From NCBI GenBank assembly GCA_013407085.1, contig JACCGJ010013241.1, positions 35,371-99,370 on the forward strand: DNA of 64,000 bases. The letters run 5' to 3'. Position 1 is the first letter of the stretch. Each line of letters begins with the position of its first letter. A program made the translations under genes and the position numbers. Positions 11,101-21,245 of the stretch are shown here, piece by piece. Source of the stretch: Atriophallophorus winterbourni (taxonomy: Eukaryota > Platyhelminthes > Trematoda > Plagiorchiida > Microphallidae). Below the pieces are notes generated by a model. The model did not search any database. It saw only the letters and a program-made list of their open reading frames with translations, and was not told the origin of the DNA.

Positions 11101-13981
11101 GCTCGGTTCTGTTGCTTTCAATATGTCGTTTCGCACGGCAAACCCAACTCCATGCAGTCGAGGCTCATCGGAACCTCTTCCTTTCCAAAAGAATGTGTAA
11201 TCACTTTCTGTTAGCTTACCAGTGTCTGGTAAGCGCGTCTCTTGTAGGGCAGCCACGTCGACATTCAGCCTCTTTATCTCGTTGTTAATCACGGCGGACA
11301 TTCTAACGCCTCTGATATTCGAGACGTCGTCATGAAATCCTGGAAGCATGGACCGGACGTTCCAGGTTCCAAGTTTCAGAACTGACATTTGTTGTTTGGT
11401 ATTTCGATTCGCTGGTGCGGAAAAATACAGTCTGCTTGTCGGTTGATTCCTAATCCCCATGCACCCCATGAGGATAGCAGACCGTGGCGAGACGGCACCT
11501 TATTGACTGGGGGCTGCCCAGCTTGAGGCGGGCGGTAGCCGTCCAATGAGACCTGGAAGTCTCTCCCACCGTCGAAAGCAGCCCCAGGCGCTTAGCTCTG
11601 CGCCAGTCGAGCCATAGCTTTTAACCGGTATCTGCTGCTTTCCGTGTTTTTTCCGTAGAAGCGGAATGGAGTGTCCTCTCCATTGGTGCGTTGTGATGTA
11701 TGCCAGGGCAGTTCAATATGGAGAACTAGCTGTTGCCCATGCAGCAAGTGCTCCCTCTCCACGGCACCACTGGAACCAAAGGAACAGCTAGGCTGATACT
11801 TTTGGACAACGATGCCGTCGCAGGAGCTGGCAGGACGAAGTTGAATAAACTTCGGACTGCCTAACGGGACTCCGGCTCCGGATTTTTCCTCGAGGTTGAC
11901 TCCTGAAGCCTTTTCCATGAATGGATGTAGCCACAAGGCAGTGGAGGTTTGATATAAGGGTTTTCCTTCCCCTAGGTGGGCCGCCTTCATGGACTAACGA
12001 GCTCCACCTGCCCGAAGCACGCTGGTTTTGAGGCGCCAGTCAGCCGCCTTCGCCCTTTCTCCTGTCAGTAGAAGCTGTTCCGCCGGGTCACACAGGACCA
12101 CGCGTGCAGGCCAGGAGCTGGACTTGGTTGTCAGAGGCTATATGAGACGCGGGCCATTGGAGCATTTTTGGAATTGGGAGCTTATCCCCAAAACCGCCCC
12201 GGCCGTGACAACCTTGGAACCTGCCACCGGTGATTCGCTACGAATTTATTGCTTTCTTCATTTATCAGTATAGGGGCTTATTGAATTGTGGCTGGTGAGA
12301 AATTTGCGATTGCGTAATATTCAAATTGGCGAGCAAAAGTTAAAACAAATACCAGCAATGCAGTAAATAGTTATGCAGCCTATAGTCTGAAATCGACATA
12401 CAGTGGAAGCAGTTGCGATGGCATCAGATAACCGGGATCTCTAAAGCAAGATACGAGATATAGTAACAGATTGTAACCGGGATCTCTAAAGCAAGATACG
12501 AGATATAGTAACAGATTGTGGTGCAACTTTATATGGATGAATGGATAGAGGGGCTACTCGATTCTGTATAGCATGTACATTTATTCTATGTACCCAATGT
12601 AGAAATTCTGAAGGCTGAACAACTAACAGTTATCCAATACAATACAACCGTAAAATTGTGGTAAACCAACGTTTAAGCGACTGTAGCGGCAACTTGGCCT
12701 AGTATTGCCTCATAGTAGCAAGCTTCCTCCTATTATGTACTGCTTTAGATCCGGGTATTTTTGCTCTTACCATAGCAATTACTAGGGTAAATGTCGTAGT
12801 GGATTTATTTGGAAGATAAACACTGGGCAAATACTTCATGAGAAGGGGAGTTTGTTAGTTAGTTGATAGTTTCGATCATTCAAATGTGCAGTGAAACATG
12901 ATTACACGACTAACCTCTTCCAAATTAGGTTCTGAAAGCAGACCTTGCTTTTGCGCACTGAAAATAAATATAAAAATCGAAATCAAATCTACCATGTAAC
13001 GTGGAAATATGTCCGACATAGGCCGGCATCACATGAAATACAAACGCCAGTCCACGAGAAAAAAGGTTCTTCACATAAAGAGCATTCATGTGATGACCAA
13101 AGTTTCGATGGCAACTCGGTCAGTGTGACCTAATTCAGCGTGAAAATGCCACGAAAACATACGTCCGTAAGATTTTCAGCATCATTAAAAGCAACGCCCG
13201 GGGTATACAACGCACAAAGTAGGTGAACCCATCGATTATTATCTGTCCTTTTGAAAGCGCCCGATAAAATGGGGCATAGCTCACACGCCTAGGAGACCAA
13301 TGAGTAAACAGCAAACTTACAGGGTGACGAACACCAGCCAAGCATGGTTCACAAAACCAAGCATCAGTGCTAGATGAACTGTTACCGCTTGATAAAAAAA
13401 CGGAATCGATGACCTTGTAGCAATCTAAACACATTAACGTCGGAACAGTATGTTACCTTCATGAACTACAATACCACAACCGTCACATTCAATCAATTCA
13501 TCTTCAGGCTCATTTTTATCCCCGAGACAGAGAAGGCAAACCAGAAATTCTGTTTTCGATTTTTCAAACGACTTAGGAGGCACTGCATTGGAAATGGTCT
13601 GGATATCAGTCTCGGGGCGAATAAAACCTGAAAAATGTGTGAACGCCGCGGTCTTACTTGATGACAATCGAGAAGTGTCATTTGAGCAACACTGAGATTT
13701 TTCTTCACAAGAAATGAGTTTATCAGGTGACTTTTCAGAAGAGGAATTCGATGAGGATGAGTTCGAATGCGGAATACTATCATCATCGTCACTTTCATCT
13801 CCATCACTATCTGCAACGAAGATAAAATAAATCGGGGGAGACCTTCATCGGATTCTTCACACACGAATTCTTCGTCACTTTCATCGTCTAGATCGTCCAG
13901 CAAGTCAAAATGAGCATCAACTACAGGCTTGATTTGACGTTTCGATGGATCGCGACGAGCTAGATCGAATAAACTAACAAA
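2109..13981 (-). CDS. PHF14: PHF14-like PHD finger protein (partial, ten visible exons)
   Basis: Exons, 5' to 3' on the minus strand: about 13981-13843 (start unresolved), 13810-13457, 13424-13321, 13288-13163, 13129-12993, 12957-12915, 7292-7013, 4319-4134, 3654-3548, 2201-2109. All junction phases agree and about 519 residues are visible. The acidic N-terminus (RRDPSKRQIKP, then LLDDLDDESDEEFV) resembles PHF14. A C4HC3 PHD finger follows (CLLCLGDKNEPEDELIECDG, then HEDCYK and WFCEPCLAG). An extended PHD comes next (CELCP, RWVHLLCALYTPGVAF, ECSLCEEP, GVCISCDAGLCRTYFHVTCA, DPYFAQCRQH), then an Arg-rich RRRNYL segment and a coiled coil (DREKKIDELLKRISSLQDTQ). Vertebrate PHF14 is a nuclear histone H3 reader linked to repression; the same role here is inferred. 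The first five introns are 32, 32, 32, 33 and 35 bp; later ones reach 5.6 kb. The intron starting at 7012 uses a GC donor. No in-frame ATG is visible upstream of about 13981. The C-terminal PHD fingers should lie left of the window. Confidence 0.93.
2301..2880 (+). pseudogene. RTE-like LINE, decayed RT C-terminal region
   Basis: The frame 2301-2621 contains LATVDCFTNLGSHITSN followed by an ISARCSRATVAF segment, the post-catalytic RT motif block also seen at 38.0 kb (EIVDRFTYLGSCINNSA). Beyond 2621 the similarity continues in broken frames, including an SHISRMENRFPEAVLFAAP segment. Several stops and frameshifts make it a dead copy. It lies in the last visible intron region of PHF14, on the opposite strand to that gene. 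Confidence 0.7.
3751..3955 (-). repeat. Repeat A (SINE-like) copy 1
   Basis: It shares the family landmarks. On the plus strand these read GAAAGCACAAG, then GGCAAAGTGCCGCA, a CAGGCCTAGACAGA block, AGACTCCAGCGTGTTTC and CAATTTAGCACGGTGTTAG. Strand is given so that the presumed 3' tail (TTGTGCTTTCAT) is at the end. It lies upstream of PHF14 exon 3654-3548, inside an intron. Confidence 0.8.
5058..5149. repeat. (TA)n / (GT)n microsatellite
   Basis: About 75 bp of near-pure TA repeats with small interruptions passes directly into a (GT) run, GTGTGTGTGTGTGTGT, ending near 5149. Directly observed. Confidence 0.95.
5150..5725 (+). repeat. Repeat B copy 1, split by a repeat A insertion
   Basis: Two blocks (about 5150-5238 and 5478-5725) match 37203-37300 and 37325-37560 in order. 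Shared strings include ATACAACCATGAAAAAGT, ACCTCGAATGGAA, GAGTAGAGCGA and TGCGGCTTTCACT. A repeat A copy (5240-5475) sits between the blocks here but not in the other copy. The nature of repeat B is unknown; no coding similarity was seen. Confidence 0.75.
5240..5475 (-). repeat. Repeat A copy 2, inserted in repeat B
   Basis: It carries all the repeat A landmarks (ATGAAAGCACAAG, GCAAAGTGCC, TTAGACAGACGAG, GACTCCAGCGTG, AATTTAGCACGGTGCTAG). Comparison with the uninterrupted repeat B at 37.2-37.56 kb shows it is an insertion. Confidence 0.85.
6143..6216 (+). repeat. Repeat A copy 3, tail only
   Basis: Only the last part of the family is present, reading GACTGTGCGGCACTTTGCCT and then a TTGTGCTTTCATACCA end. 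A 5'-truncated copy of this kind is expected from target-primed reverse transcription. Confidence 0.8.
6357..6955 (+). mobile_element. RTE-like LINE family II, 3' end with (ATG)n tail
   Basis: A frame encodes the C-terminal part of an RT ORF: RIRWQHRVTNVDVCKRVLG, LRWLGHVLRM, then SGGQSMTWRVGMKKLTVALG and GRIRLPGWGPKAPPN. A roughly 250-bp 3' UTR follows, finishing GGCACTTTGTCTGGCTCCAG, CTTGTGCTTC and a short (ATG)n run at 6935-6952. A microsatellite-like 3' end is typical of RTE elements. Related copies lie at 15.70-16.32, 25.96-26.30, 35.44-36.02, 36.14-36.27 and 40.80-41.24 kb. It sits just downstream of PHF14 exon 7292-7013, inside the GC-AG intron. Confidence 0.85.
7436..7640 (-). repeat. 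Hammerhead-bearing Penelope-type repeat, decayed copy
   Basis: On the minus strand it matches the block around the ribozyme at 24.54 kb, including ATTGTTTCAAG, GATCCTACTGTCCCTAC and TTGCAAACAGCACGAAAC. The invariant CUGAUGA box has become GTGATTA, stem II is broken and the cleavage-site side is not conserved, so it should be inactive. The block near 7570-7640 resembles the start of a further unit, as if tandem units had been present. Confidence 0.65.
8332..9195 (+). pseudogene. RTE-like LINE family I, decayed RT fragment
   Basis: Broken frames preserve the RT catalytic block (INLLFADDAA, with the F-A-D-D box in frame around 8350-8375), then a VLGQG...VITIENYQLEPVHQFTYL segment and SLDTEIDKQIE. 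Further down come the YKLENGDISKDLL-type segment and other C-terminal family I remnants up to the 3' UTR near 9190. Multiple stops and shifts are present. It lies in the 5.6-kb PHF14 intron, on the opposite strand to the gene. Confidence 0.75.
9290..12290 (-). mobile_element. RTE-like LINE family I, long copy with internal RT deletion
   Basis: Read from 12.29 kb downwards. A GC-rich 5' region of about 800 bp comes first. The apurinic-type endonuclease follows (LGTWNVRSMLPGFHDD at about 11380-11330, LQETRLPDTG, VGFAVRNDI, GDFNARVGADYESWQ at about 10930). A linker (SADCDTDHSLVC, KVQQTARRCANDYW) leads to the RT N-terminal half (GKAPGDDGIPPELIKCG, NKGDRGDCNNFRG, ESQCGFRKGRSTVDMIFSLK, FIDLTKAFDYVSREGLFKML). 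At about 9440 the palm sequence jumps straight to the C-terminal CKRCGRDCSSRIG tail. The RT catalytic F/Y-x-D-D box and thumb are therefore deleted. Frameshifts occur at about 9.70 and 10.94 kb. The 3' UTR reaches about 9290. The copy lies in PHF14's largest intron, in sense orientation. Confidence 0.88.
12430..12519. repeat. Perfect 45-bp tandem duplication
   Basis: The unit 12430-12474 starting AACCGGGATCTCTAAAGCAA is repeated exactly at 12475-12519. Directly observed, inside the PHF14 intron. Confidence 0.95.
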
Positions 13982-14039
13982 CTAAAAGTACCGATAGCAG
14001 TGAATAATTGTTCAACGTGATTTTGCTCACTCATTGTTC

Positions 14040-14550
14040 TTGGTGTAAGGCGGAGTATCCTAAGAATGTTAATTGAGCTAACAGTTAAACAGCATATAAG
14101 TAGAAATAGATAACATTTTTGTTTACGATAATCGCAAAAGATAACAAGACAAAAGATAATAAAACATAACGATCAAGTTAACTGATGATGCTGCGGAATG
14201 GAAAAGCGACTGGAAAATACTAGAGATTAGAAAGGACTAAAATTATCGTATTGTTTCTGTTTAAGAACAACAAATGGCTCAACATCTAATTGAAAGACCG
14301 ATTAGCACAGACTACAAAGCCTGAATACTTTAGCTGGGTATTGGATAAGCTAATAACTTGTTGAATATGAGTCTGTTGCAGCTCAAACGAGAAAGTTGGC
14401 CAAATATGCATTCTAATAGATGTTACAATATCATCAAGTTAACCTTAAGGAGAAAAGGTCTAACAGATGATCGTAAGTTGCATTTGCATACTGTACAGCG
14501 AACGTTGGGCCCATGCATTAAAATAGAAACAGTTTAGTCAGTTCATTTAT
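14040..14550. other. Intergenic DNA upstream of PHF14, no gene seen
   Basis: AT-rich, without an open frame of interest. It should contain the 5' end and promoter of PHF14 (minus strand), but no core promoter motif was convincing. A sequence resembling a 3' splice site, AACATTCTTAG, ends near 14060 on the minus strand. Confidence 0.35.
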
Positions 14551-14552
14551 AA

Positions 14553-14765
14553 TTGCTTCAAAAAAGGCAGCATCTATATGCTTTCATCTTAATATCGCTG
14601 TCTAACATTGTTGATGGTTTCCAAAATCTGCGACGTAGACAACTGATCATAAGGACTTTCACGTTAAACAGAATTCGCGGAGACCTAATACTTACGTATA
14701 AAATACTACACATAATCCCTTTCATCAGAAAAGCGTTATTAACACAGAACGACGATGGAGACACG
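14553..14765 (+). pseudogene. CR1-like LINE RT C-terminus, remnant
   Basis: The frame contains IRTFTLNRIRGDLILTYKIL, matching LFSLTRRRLRGDLIETFKIL of the CR1-like element at 42.0-46.4 kb. No other conserved part was seen nearby. Call based on that single block. Confidence 0.55.
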
Positions 14766-15099
14766 ATCTCAAACATATGTGCTGAATGCTCCACAATTAG
14801 GATGGAACTACTACAGGCATTTTAATTCAGTGTTTTATATATTTTATATCTTATATGTATGTTATTCTCGACGATTTTATCCTGTAGTTATTGCTTCGGT
14901 GGCTGTAGCCGCGCTGCTTTCTCGGAAAAACCAGGAGAGTTACCATTTAATAGCATTAGCCCACCAGAGTAGAAAACGTTTTCTGATCAATTCCGAAATG
15001 ATGGCGGGAGTGGTCTGATTATAAGATGTGCGAGATAACATACACACCACTCTAATTGAGAATAAGGCTAATCAAAGCGACTGCAACAAGTACCATAAA

Positions 15100-15300
15100 C
15101 ATCTCTCCTGAAAGGCTTCGGCAAGGGAATACCAACCGTGGATATTATCTTCGTCCAGAAACAGCTCCAAGAAAAACAGTACATGCCATTAAACGGTGTT
15201 CTAACTGATACTTTAGAGTATGCTAGCAAACAGGATCTTCATAGAATGCCCGAAGTTCAAGGCTGTTATCGGAGGCTATGTTAAATAGCTTGGTTTTTCT
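15100..15300 (+). pseudogene. RTE-like LINE family I, RT remnant
   Basis: A frame reads GFGKGIPTVDIIFVQKQLQE and later ASKQDLHRMPEVQG. This parallels GFRKGRSTVDMIFSLKQLQE and VSREGLFKMLDLIG in the long family I copy at 9.3-12.3 kb. A short gap in the middle shows decay. Confidence 0.65.
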
Positions 15301-15696
15301 ATACTTGCATCAGCTGCACGTGCAAACTCGCAGTGATTCTGTAGTGTGCAACTGAAAAACGTACTACTTTAACTTTTCACCGATACCAAGCTTCAGGTGG
15401 AAGCAATTTCTTAATCTATTTCTTATGTGTCTGTCTGGGCAACGTCACAGTATTATTCAGACCAAGTGTAAGCTCGGATTGTGCACCATTTTGTATGGGT
15501 ATAAATTTTATACTCTGGCATGAAGTGTTGTTTACTTTATTCTCGGACGCTTTTGAGATCCACTGAGGCTTCAAACAAGGATAATTTTAATCTGCACACA
15601 CTAGCATTTCTTTTGCTTCGCTTCCAAATAATGCTTTATGAGCTAGTACATACCGTATTGACCTAGGTATCATGTAACAAACCACAAGCCTGATAC

Positions 15697-16325
15697 AGGC
15701 ATCATTATCATCATGATGAAGCACAACTCTGAGGTCAGAAAAAGTGACAAGAAACATGAAGCAGATAAGTACGCGCGTGAAAAAGGGAAAGTAGGAAAAC
15801 GGAATATGCAAAAGCAAATGCGCAAAAAGCAGCTTGTTTTGTAGTTTCACTGCGTGCGGTTCGTTGATTTTTGTTTTGTTTTGTTTTCATCAAATATAAT
15901 ATAATAATACCGGATTAAAACACTATGACACAAACGATAAAATACACTGGTGCCTCTGACTTCGGTCTGCAGCCATATCTCGTAAGGTTTCCAGTCAACG
16001 CTTAGGTGGAGGTTTTGGACCCCACCAAGGCAAATGAATACGCTCAACTGAGCCTAGCGATACGGTAAATTTCTTCATCCCAATGCGCCACGTCATAGAC
16101 TGGCCATCCGATCTTTTCTTCCAGCTTCTGCCAGACTCTGTGAATAAGGCACGGTATGGTAAATGGTGAGGAGGTATTCTTAAAACCATTGCATTCTTAA
16201 ACAATTGCAAACAAGCAAGCGTCAGCATTTCTCTCGGTTAGTGGCCTCTTGGTCCTAACACCCACTTGCAGACATCTATATTTGTAACGCGATGCTGTCA
16301 CCGAATGCGAGCAATCCCAACGCAA
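15697..16325 (-). mobile_element. RTE-like LINE family II, 3' end
   Basis: On the minus strand the C-terminal ORF segment (KRSDGQSMTWRIGMKKF, GSVERIHLPWWGPKPPPK) is followed by the family II 3' UTR and a (ATG/ATC)n tail at about 15697-15720. Upstream pieces matching the VTNIDVCK region reach about 16325. It carries stops; 5'-truncated. Confidence 0.82.
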
Positions 16326-16369
16326 GTAACGGGTGTCAAAATCAGAAAGTCGACGGACATCTTCCACTC

Positions 16370-16562
16370 GGATAGACCAGGCAAAGTGTCACAGTCACAG
16401 AATGCACGTGGGCTGGGATATTATCAGGTTGCCCAGGCCTAGACAGAAATGAAATGGAAAGTACAAGAGGAAATGGTAGTAAGACTCCAGCGTGTTTCCG
16501 TATGCAGCTCATTATCGGTGGAAAATTAATTTATCACGGTGATAGCGGCACAGCAACTACCT
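16370..16562 (-). repeat. Repeat A copy 4
   Basis: It carries CAGGCAAAGTG, GAATGCACGTGGGCTG, AGGTTGCCCAGGCCTAGACA, GACTCCAGCGTGTTTCCG and the ...AGCGGCACAGCA end. The A-rich middle is longer than in most copies. Confidence 0.8.
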
Positions 16563-17179
16563 ACCTGTGTATACATTGTGATGGCAGCCTTTCGATTTGG
16601 ATTGTTTAAAAGCACAAACTAAAGTGATGGAAGGGCGAATACGTTACTTTTTGTATCCCGACCATGTAGCTATCATGTTTGAATCCCAAGAGAGCTGCTC
16701 AAATGACGGATGGACCGCTTTTTGTTAGAACACAAATACGCTGGGATGAATATCAGCACGAACAAGATGAATGTTCTTATTAAGCAACTGCATCGACTGT
16801 CATGATTATTGTTAAAAATGGTGGATTGAACCAGTGATTCTCTTCACACATCTTAATTCCAATGTTGTGGCCAACAGCTCCCTGGGAAGAGAAAAATAGG
16901 GGGATCGGTACTACGAGATCCAGAATCGAATGTATGCAGCGTTGACGGAACCTTGTGGGCTCACTCACATGTTAGCTCACGGCATGCAAGTGAGTTCATT
17001 AGATGAAGTCCTTAGACATTTTATCAGATGAACAGCACTGGTTCGTGTAAGTGATATGCGCTACCCAAGCCTAGTGTCCGTTATTATCATCGCCGCTGCA
17101 TGCAACCATGTGCATATCACCCAAAGAAGCAAATTTCGGACAGTAATGGCAATCACTGCCACCTGCCCCACTCGAAGTT

Positions 17180-17465
17180 GCCTGTTTTACATTTCAGACT
17201 GTTCGATTGGATTTAAATTCCTCGTCGACACAGGAGCAGAGGTTATTGTGATCCCCTCTTTAACGATTTAAAACCTTCGCTCCTGACTAAAACTTACAGG
17301 CCGCTAACGGGAGCCGGATAAGAACATTTGGTGAGAAGTTCTTGTCACTCGACTTATGACTGCGCCGAAAATTACCATGGATCTTCATCGTCGCTAATGT
17401 GAAGCATGTCATATTAGGAATAGACTTTTTTTTACCAAATTCGGTCTCGTCGTCGAACCTATCAG
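17180..17465 (+). pseudogene. Ty3/gypsy-type retrotransposon protease remnant
   Basis: A frame ending at 17271 contains FKFLVDTGAEVIVIP, the retropepsin active-site block (D-T-G followed by A-E-V-x-V-I-P). Shifted frames after it give the flap and second half, with VKHVILGIDFF and FGLVVEP near 17400-17460. Gag and RT parts are not seen alongside, so this is an isolated fragment of a CsRn1/Boudicca-like gypsy element. Confidence 0.75.
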
Positions 17466-17699
17466 ACGGTGCTTATTAGATGGAAGTGCTACTTTATCTG
17501 CTACATGTAAAGCTACGTCTATCAATTCGATCGCCTTCGCCAACCTACTCAGATCCTATCTTGAGCTGACACAGCCTGCCAAAATTTGTAGCAACTGTCA
17601 AACATAGCGTAGTGCACCACATTGTTACCAAAGGCCCCGCTTGTTTTTCTGGCTCAAGACGTCTCTTGTGGGATAAACTAAAAATAGCTAAAACCTAGT

Positions 17700-17945
17700 T
17701 AGAAAACTTAATGCAACATGATATGTATGTATGTATATATGTATGCATGAAAGAACAAGCCTGATCCATGCAAAGTGCCGCACAGTCAGAGAATGCACGT
17801 GGGCGAAGATACTGTCAGGTTCCCAAGCATAGACAGTTAAGGGGAAGGGAAATAGCAATAGCAGTGAGACTCCAGCGTGTACTCGCATGCAGCTCACTAA
17901 AGGGGGCCAGTCAATTTAGCACAGTTAGCAACACAATCTGATACA
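17700..17945 (-). repeat. Repeat A copy 5 with (TATG)n tail
   Basis: The element proper is about 17748-17945, with GAAAGAACAAGCCTGATCC, GCAAAGTGCCGCACAG and AGACTCCAGCGTGTA. It is preceded on the plus strand by a (ATGT)n run at 17718-17747, which is the presumed 3' microsatellite tail on the opposite strand. Confidence 0.85.
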
Positions 17946-18129
17946 GATATGGTGCCGTTCAACAGAAACAATGAAATGTACAAAGCGAGTAGGGGTACAA
18001 ATCGGGTAGAAACAGTGAGAAGATAACAGTGGATAATTTGTTGTCCATTTACACACGTCAATTTTTTAAATTTTTTTAATATAGTTTTGAACGATAGGAA
18101 AATGTCAGGGGATAATAGAGTTGATGCAC

Positions 18130-18620
18130 TCTTTCCATTAATGCCGGTTCATTGCCATTGTTGCCAATGTGTCGAGCCATACACTCTCACCTTCTCTTGC
18201 ACCCCATCCAGGCAAGAGCGCTCGTCCAGCCCTGGCTAAACCAGAAGTGAGCTTTTTCAAGCCACTCTTCCATGTTAGTGGCTGACCACCAGCCATTTTT
18301 CTCCTGTCTGTACCAGCTGACGCATAAAGCGCTCGGCGTGGTAACCGTTTGGGTTTCATGCACAGGAGGTGCCCCAACCAGCGGAGACGACGTCAGTTAA
18401 TGGCTGTCTGAAGGCTAGTGCCGTTGCTTCCTAAGACCTGACCTCAGAGTTGCAAACGTGGTGTTGCGGCCGTACGTGAGCAATCGTTCGCAAACAACGT
18501 TGGTCGAAAACCTCAAGCCTCCTAACATCTTCTAAGCGAACTGTCTAACATTCACTCCCGTATAGCAATACTGTCCTTACCGAGGTGGAGTATATGCTTC
18601 CTTTAATACCCAAGCTTAAA
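18130..18620 (-). pseudogene. RTE-like LINE RT C-terminal fragment
   Basis: The minus frame 18377-18138 reads GHLLCMKPKRLPRRALYA, AGGQPLTWKSGLKKLTSGLA and RALLPGWGARE, the post-RT region of an RTE-like ORF2. Decayed upstream sequence (18380-18620) still shows the cysteine-containing region after the YGCETW motif. It abuts the next LINE fragment. Confidence 0.75.
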
Positions 18621-18649
18621 TCATGTCTCTTCCAGAGGCACTTAAGTTT

Positions 18650-19955
18650 AGTGAATGCCAGTGTGGCCTTAGCCATTCTGGACGTGATTTCCTTCTCTAT
18701 CCGAGCCCCAGCAACCACCAGACTTCCTTACTTTACTTTTTACTTTTGTGCGGCTATCTCCTCCTCCTGGAGGGTGAGTCGGCTTCATTGACGTCACGGA
18801 TTGCAGCCACCTACGCTCGGCGGTTAGAAGCGAGATCCGCGCAGATTGTAAGCCAGGTCCGGTCCCACGTGCGCCATCCGTAAACCGATCGTAGACCAAG
18901 CAGCTCTACGTCCGATCTCACGGTGGCAAGCCAAGTCTTCCCTTGTCCTCCGCTACGACAACGCCATTCTGCGCAGGGTGTCGGCGATAGTGTCATCCTG
19001 AATAGTTCAGCGTCCAAGCGTCTCAGGATGTGGCCAAACCATCTTAGTCGGTGTTGTCGCAATACCGAACTCAGGCGAGGGATATCAAAACAACGGTGGC
19101 GAACCTCGTCATTCGTTACTCGCTCATCCCATCGAACATTGAGGATGCGTCGGAGACACCAGTGATCGAAAACCTCTAGTTTCCGCATATCCTCCACCCG
19201 CATAGGCCACGTCTCGCATCCATAAGTGAGAACTGGGCGAATCGCCGCTCTTTAAACGCGCAGCTTTGTACGTCGGCTGATTTTTCTACGGCTAAATAGA
19301 ACCCAATGTAGTCGTGAAAACGCCGTGTGCGCAGCTTGTACACAGGTCGGTATCTCATCCCTGGCTTGGCCCGATGGTAGCACGGACGAACCAAGGTAAC
19401 GAATAGTGTTCACCATCTCCAAGTTCTCGCCATCAATCTTGAGAGGCAAATGAGGTCCAGCGGCGGTGGTAAAATCCTTCGTTTTGCGCGTGTTGATTCG
19501 TAGCCCCAGCATAGAAGCAAATGAGCGGAGGCGTTCCAGGGTAGTCTGAAGCGTTCCAGGATCATCCATCAAGATTACGATGTCGTCGGCATACTTCAAA
19601 TCGGCAATCGAGACCCTCGGACTCAGCATCACACCGGCGTAATCTGAAAGCGCCTGCTTTATTGTCCAATCGATCGCGGAGTTGAATAGCACAGGGGACA
19701 AAGGGCACCCTTGCCGAACGCCAGTCCTGATGGGGAACGCCGATGACACCATTCCATATGCGCGTACGCGGCTCTGTGTCAATAAATAGTACGCTTGCAT
19801 CATGCGCACAAGTTTCTCCAGCATACTATCTGCCAGCATCACACTCCACAGCGAATCTCGGTCGACGGAGTCGAAGGCAAAGTCGATGAAACAAGCTGTT
19901 GTTGCCTGCTTTTCACTTGTTAGGCAGTCCAATCTACAATCCATTAGCAACTAGA
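18650..19955 (-). mobile_element. RTE-like LINE reverse transcriptase fragment (third lineage)
   Basis: The frame 19950-19252 carries CFIDFAFDSVDRDSLW, TGVRQGCPLSPVLFN and the catalytic LKYADDIVIL with the Y-A-D-D box, then MVNTIRYLGS. A shifted frame 19203-18811 continues with KLEVFDHWCLRRILNVRWDE, RQHRLRWFGHILRR and SGGQGKTWLATV. One frameshift near 19.2 kb and a 5' truncation at about 19955 make it dead. The palm motifs are otherwise well kept, so it is younger than its surroundings. It interrupts an older family I copy. Confidence 0.85.
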
Positions 19956-21245
19956 GCTGTTCTTGTGAGTGACCAATAATGGCTGTATCGTCGGCAAATT
20001 GCGGATCATGGATTAGCACATCCCATACCTTGGTTTGTGCATTCAACAGCTTGAAAAGCTTGCCATCACTTCGCGTGCGTAGATAAATATCTGTTTTCGT
20101 TCTAAAAGCGTATTTCAGGAGCAGAGCAAGGAAAATGCCGAACAGCTTGGGAGAAAAAATACATCTTTGTTTGACGTCTTTGCGAATTTCAAAGTCTTCT
20201 GAACTACATCCATTAACATGTACTGAGCCCTTTATGACAGTGCAGTATTGGATGGCAGCCTATAAGATCAAGCATTTTGAAAAGACCCTTTCTGCTGAAG
20301 TAGTCGAACGCCTTCGTTAGATTAATAACGGCGTACGCCGTTTCCGACACTTTTCTTGAGGTTGTCTTAGAGAGAAGATCATGTCATTGGTTGATCTTCC
20401 CCACGAAAACCAGTCTCTAAGCCGTCGATTTCCGTATTAAGCTCACCAAGAATAGCGAAAAGAGAATTGCTTTATCCGTCTTTTGAGTTTTGTCGATAAT
20501 CGGGTTGCCGGATACTTACTTAATGGGATCCGTTTCAAGTTTGTTGGGACAAATGGTTCTCTTTATCCCATCATTACCACTATCCGCAGCTTTTTAGATA
20601 CCGAGGCTAATTTCGGTTCAATAGTCATTTGCACATCGCCCGGCAGTTTACTGGACCTTATTTCCAGCTGTTCTTAGAAGTCGTATGTTTTCATCTGTTG
20701 ACGTTCGTTTGCAATTCAAGATCGCTAACCGTTTCTTGTCCAAGACGGTGGTTATCACAGAAGCTTTGACTTTGAGCCAGTCGCTCATCCAAGCTTTCTT
20801 GAGACCATAAGTGTAAAGAGAGACGGCATATGCAGCTATTTTGCCATTCTCAGTTTTCAGAAGCTGATTCTGGTGGAGTTTTGTTGAGCTCGGTTGTGAA
20901 GGTTTGTTCAAATCGCACAGCATGCTTAGGTTCACACGTAAGAGTCTATCCTTAGGTAGCAGCCAATTCCGCGCGGTGAAATCTTGGATGGTAAAACTTC
21001 AGTTTTGCACAAACCAGTTAATGGTCAGTGTCGCAGTTTGCGCTTTGATATTATCTTGTAAGGAGTATCCTTTTCACATTAGCGTGGTTAACGACGATAA
21101 GATCAAGTTGATGGAATTGCTTCGACCGAGGATATTTCCAACGTTATGTTGCGGTTTCGTTTGAAAGAAAGTATTAGTGACACAAAGACGAAAATATGTT
21201 CATAGTTTCAAAAGGCGTTATCCATTTTCGTTGGTTCTACCTACT
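19956..21245 (-). pseudogene. RTE-like LINE family I, old decayed copy
   Basis: Near 20.1 kb the minus strand reads YLRTRSDGKLFKLLN and then FADDTAIIGHSQEQ, the RT catalytic box. Near 20.3 kb it matches the ...STVDMIF / AFDYVSREGLFKML DNA of the long family I copy. The frame 20935-20648 matches its linker (LKKAWMSDWLKVKAS, STDENIRLLRTAGNKVQ). The order is scrambled by insertions. Endonuclease-side pieces continue to about 21.24 kb and again at 21.48-21.60 kb, beyond a repeat A copy. Confidence 0.75.

Noticed and set aside
11592..11990. 132-codon minus-strand frame upstream of the family I endonuclease
   Set aside because: It lies in the GC-rich 5' region of the LINE; no ORF1-like domain (zinc knuckle, RRM, coiled coil) was seen, so it is treated as 5' UTR.
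13990..14033. ATG at the start of MSEQNHVEQLFTAI as the PHF14 start codon
   Set aside because: That frame ends in TAG before joining the conserved RRDPSKRQIKP segment, and no intron with GT-AG ends restores the phase.
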